This document shows positions 60,850-64,000 of a stretch of 64,000 nt of DNA, piece by piece (the first letter of the stretch is position 1; each line of letters opens with the position of its first letter). The translations under genes were made by a program, and so were the position numbers. Source of the stretch: Trebouxia sp. TZW2008 (lineage: Eukaryota > Chlorophyta > Trebouxiophyceae > Trebouxiales > Trebouxiaceae); the NCBI GenBank assembly GCA_002118135.1, contig BDIU01000216.1, positions 124,166-188,165 of the forward strand, given 5' to 3'. The notes beneath the pieces were generated by a model, which ran no database searches, was not told the origin of the DNA, and was given only the letters and a program-made list of their open reading frames with translations.

Positions 60850-60927
60850 CAACTGTCGCTTGGCATCGCTCTGAAACCAGCCAGAATGGCATTTAGATGC
60901 CCCGTGCCTGACAAAGACCCGTTGCAT
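60850..60927 (-). pseudogene. Fragment like the start of a SixA-type histidine phosphatase
   Basis: From the ATG at 60927 the minus strand reads MQRVFVRHGASKCHSGWFQ, then SDAKRQL. This resembles the first strand and catalytic RHG of phosphohistidine phosphatases, which begin M-V-x-RHG and continue to SDxxRxL. No convincing continuation of the domain was found on either side of a possible donor, so it may be a gene fragment or the first exon of a gene I failed to assemble. It lies in a CpG-rich stretch (60700-61050) that also serves the plus-strand gene at 61047. Confidence 0.35.
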
Positions 60928-61046
60928 CACAGGTCAACCTTGACAACGCCCACGCAGAAGTTGCGTCCAATGCCTGACCTCAACATGCATTCACCACACC
61001 CTAGAATGTGCGGTCACATCGGTGTTCATTAGAGTCAAGTGGAAAG

Positions 61047-64000
61047 ATGCCCACCTGTATGAAGGCACCAACTCACAAGGCAGCTTTCTTCGTTGCCGGA
61101 GCTACCGCAACCGTGGGTGGTTGTCTCTTTTTCATCGGAAAGAAGTTGCTGGAGGTGCGATATGCCCTCAACATCAGTCAAAGCCTTGAAATTGCTTAAT
61201 AGGCCAAACTCTTCTCAACACTCATCACGAAGTTTCTGTCTGCAGGGAGCTCAGCGACCAGAAGCTTCTGACAAAGCCCCCTTCTCACACCCTCTGTTCA
61301 TCAACAACGAGGATGGGTACAGCGACAGCAGCAGTAGCATCCAAGACGGCGAAAATTTGCCAGCTGAGCCAGGAAACCAGAACCAAGGTGAGACAGCCTC
61401 TCACTGGGCGCAATAGCGTTGTAAGTGACGGCTGACGAGCATTTTCAACAACTGCTGCTTTTTGTGAGGATACGTTTTTATCCGTCGTGTATGATAGACT
61501 TTCTGGCATGCGTTGCCCAGCATCACTGTTTGGCTTGCAGGCACCCCAAAGCTGCAGCAGGGGAAAGTAACCCTGGGCAGATGCCTGGTGACCCAATGCA
61601 TGTACCACATGCCCTTTGTCAAAGTTCTGGCGGTGTTCAAGGCTCAAGAGACAGCCAAGGCATCCAGTGCTATTCAAGAGGCACAGCGCCAAGCCTTGAA
61701 GACAGCTGTTGCCGCAAACACTGCTTCTTGGGTCTCCCGTCATGCGCAAGGTATGCTGTTGCAGAGCTGCTGAGCTGGTGCTGTTCTGTCTTTCAGACAA
61801 CACTCTGGCTGCGTGACAACTTTGGCATGATTGCAATGGTCCATGCTCCTGCATATGTTATTGTTAGTTTGTGGCCAGGGACACATTTCCATACGTCAGG
61901 ACATGTAGTCTTGCCTACTTGTAGCACAAGATGTTCCACCAACAATAAGCAATTACTCATGTTGCAGGCGGGCTGAGGCTTCAGCAGAGTCAAGCCATCT
62001 TGAGCAGGCAGGCCTTGCTCTACCTGGCATATGGGAGGACATTGCCTCTGCATATACCCCAGCACGCTGTGCTCACCGCAAATGCAGTCCAGGAAGGTGC
62101 ACAGCCAAAAGCGGCTGGAGCAGAAGTTGCTGAGACCATGGCAGCCTGCCAGGTGCATCCATCACAAGGTGGGTAACGGGCAGACTAACTCTATACTTGT
62201 CTGCCGCAACACAGCGCTTCCAGTGATTTGGGTTGTTTGCACATGCTGTCGCGGCTTCAAACTTGTAAGCCAGCCAAGGCATGGACCTTGCAACAAGCCC
62301 CGTAGCTGTTTAGTTCAGCTGAATAGTATATGGCAAGTGGGCCAAGCTGAAGAGGTACGGTGCTTGATGTAAGGTACATGCAGAGCTAACTTGTTTGGTA
62401 GTGTGTGCAAATCGGCTCAAGCTGAAAAGTTGTACAGCATGCTGGGATGTCCATACAGAGCTGACTTTTGCTGGCAAAACACAAGCGTCGGTCAAACGGA
62501 AGCTGATTAGCTGTGTGGCTCGCTTAGTGCAGGAAATGCACGGCTGCAGCATGTGCAAGTGACACTAGGCAGGCTAGCAACCTTGTACTGGGCGTTTGCA
62601 AAGGCTAGGAGTAAGCATACTTATCATGCCGACATTGCGTGACTTGTTTTGACAAGTCCATGCAGACTTGATTGCTGCTGACAGTGTGACAGACCTGGCC
62701 ACACTGTAAGGTTGTGTGGCTTGATTGGTGCAGGGAACTCACAGCTGCAGAAGGTGCAACTGGCACTGGGCATTTGCAAAGGCTAGGCGTAAGCATACCG
62801 ACCAACCTGTTAGCTTCTGACAGTGTACAGGACCTGGCCACACTGCTGTGGCATTTGCTTGCTGCAGGAAATGCACAACTGCAGAAGGTGCAAGTGACTC
62901 CAGGCAGCATAGCTATGCTGCACTGGGCGTTTGCAAAGGCTGGGACTAAGCATACTGACCAAGCTGAAAACTGCGTGACTTGTCTGAAGCCCATGCAGAC
63001 TTGGTTGCTGCTGACAGCGTGAAAGGCCTGGCCACGCTGTAAACTTGTGAGGCTTGGTTGGTGCAGGGAACGTACGGCTGCAGAAGGTGCAAGTGACTCT
63101 AGGCAGCATAGCTATGCTGCACTGGGCATTCCAGAAGGCTCGGACTGAATACATGGGCCAGCAAGCAGCTCAGGCATTCAGTTTGAGTGCTGAGACTGAA
63201 GAGCCAGCAATTCACGAGAAGGAGATTGGCTCAACCACTGCTGCTGTCAAGGGTAGCCACTCAAGAGATGAGAGTCAAGGTAGGTCTTGTTTTTCCTTTA
63301 CATGTGTCCTTCTGCTTGCTGTTGGTGCAGCAGTCAGATGTTTGCTGTGGTGCTTGCCACTGGGGATGTACATTGTGAGCATGAGCTGTGCGCACACACA
63401 CGCGCACACACACACGCACACACGCACACACACACACGCACGCACGCACGCGCACACGCACACGCACACGCACACAGTGTGATCAGCGTTGGGATCTATT
63501 GCACAGCGAATATGAAAGCTGGTCTGCTTGTTTCGCTTGTTCTGCTGCCCATCATGGGAGCTTGATCAGCTTCCTCTGTGTGCAGAAGTGACAGAAATGG
63601 AGGCTCCCCAGGCAAATGCTGAGACTGCCAAGCTGTTTTTCAGTGACCTTGTCAGCTTGAAGGGAGCCGTTTCAGACCTCAAGCAGGAGCTCAAGGTATC
63701 TGTTTTATTACTTTTTTGTTACTGTGTTTCATACAGTAACCTTGTGTCATCATAGGAGTCTCTTGAGTGCACCATCAACACTGTAGAGTGCATCACTAGC
63801 TTTGCAGGTTGCATTAACATGGCTGTGACAAACATTGACAGTTCTGTTTTTGGATTATTGGTATCCACATCCTTCTGACAGTCTTAAAGTAAGCTCTGCA
63901 CATTGCAAGCAACTCTGCTGCAAGCAAAAGACAAAACCTTCACATTTTCATGCTGACAGCTGTGTTGATTATGGGCCAGAGCTTGCTAACAAGAAGAGCT
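61047..64000 (+). CDS. Unrecognised membrane-anchored protein (partial, runs off right edge)
   Basis: I do not recognise the family. Exons seen: 61047-61154, 61246-61387, 61541-61750, 61968-62168, 63067-63279 and 63586-63695, with consistent phases (984 nt so far); the last donor at 63696 leads out of the window's clear part. The N-terminus has one hydrophobic helix (AAFFVAGATATVGGCLFFIG). A Ser-rich linker follows (YSDSSSSIQDGEN), then a longer amphipathic and partly hydrophobic portion (MYHMPFVKVLAVFKAQE, LSRQALLYLAYGRTLPLHI), and then acidic and helical sequence (FFSDLVSLKGAVSDLKQELK), probably coiled coil. The ATG at 61047 is the first in frame. Intron 4 contains three copies of the exon 5 start. 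Confidence 0.65.
62528..62960 (+). repeat. Three copies of exon-5 start of the last gene
   Basis: The start of the exon at 63067 (GGAACGTACGGCTGCAGAAG) recurs at 62533, 62734 and 62868, each behind a TGCAG acceptor. Spacings are 201, 134 and 199 bp. The third copy is the closest, covering about 80 bp including ATAGCTATGCTGCACTGGGC. All are upstream of the working exon. Confidence 0.9.
63391..63476. repeat. CA/CG-type microsatellite
   Basis: About 86 bp of alternating purine-pyrimidine sequence, (CA)n with interspersed CG steps, in an intron of the last gene. The sequence is of Z-DNA-forming type. Open frames through it are artefacts. Confidence 0.95.

Noticed and set aside
63388..63591. His/Thr-rich open frames
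   Set aside because: They are translations of the CA/CG microsatellite; all frames are open there.
1..64000. Transposable elements as the source of the intron repeats
   Set aside because: No transposase, reverse transcriptase, terminal repeats or target-site duplications were seen, and each repeat matches the neighbouring exon of its own gene rather than repeats in other genes.

Overview
The window is nuclear DNA of a photosynthetic eukaryote, most likely a green alga of the Chlorophyta (a trebouxiophyte is my guess). The reasons: intron-dense genes whose 3' splice sites nearly all read TGCAG, plant-type family members (plant-like LMBR1 protein, plant-type soluble pyrophosphatase, U-box cyclophilin of the CYP65/PUB49 type, LEA_2 protein, PQ-loop transporter with plant-like N-terminus, a thioredoxin-like protein with a probable transit peptide), and no operons or prokaryotic signals. 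No transposase, reverse transcriptase, rRNA, tRNA or CRISPR array was found.

Layout, left to right: (-) LMBRD2-type membrane protein (3' end outside the window); (+) thioredoxin-like protein; (-) TMEM258/OST5 subunit of oligosaccharyltransferase; (+) soluble inorganic pyrophosphatase; (+) PQ-loop transporter; (-) small coiled-coil protein; (-) MYND-plus-RING zinc-finger protein; (-) EMG1/NEP1 rRNA methyltransferase; (+) transportin-1 (16 exons, about 905 aa); a weak hypothetical gene near 36.2-37.7 kb; (+) BTB/POZ protein with a frame break; (-) LEA_2 membrane protein; (+) PPIL2/CYP65 cyclophilin with U-box (12 exons, about 621 aa); (+) FAD-dependent monooxygenase (8 exons, about 429 aa); a (-) fragment resembling a SixA-type histidine phosphatase; (+) an unrecognised membrane-anchored protein running off the right edge. 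Exon models were built by hand from splice motifs and checked for phase: every join given keeps the reading frame. Most are housekeeping genes with no shared pathway. Several form head-to-head pairs (LMBRD2/thioredoxin, TMEM258/pyrophosphatase, EMG1/transportin, LEA_2/PPIL2), and their 5' ends are visibly richer in CpG than the gene bodies.

The most striking signal is in the introns. In at least seven of the genes, exon edges with their splice sites have been duplicated in tandem, usually with a spacing of about 100-210 bp (often 145-170). Copies of exon starts sit upstream of the working exon and copies of exon ends sit downstream, exactly as tandem duplication across an exon-intron boundary predicts. 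Copies range from near identical (4 x 164 bp in PPIL2; 3 x 151 bp in PPIL2; about 4 x 170 bp in the PQ-loop gene, with an assembly gap) to badly decayed, so the process looks long-running. It lengthens introns, leaves spare splice sites and pseudo-exons, and in the PQ-loop gene produces in-frame 120-nt cassettes. I regard this as the candidate undescribed phenomenon of the window.
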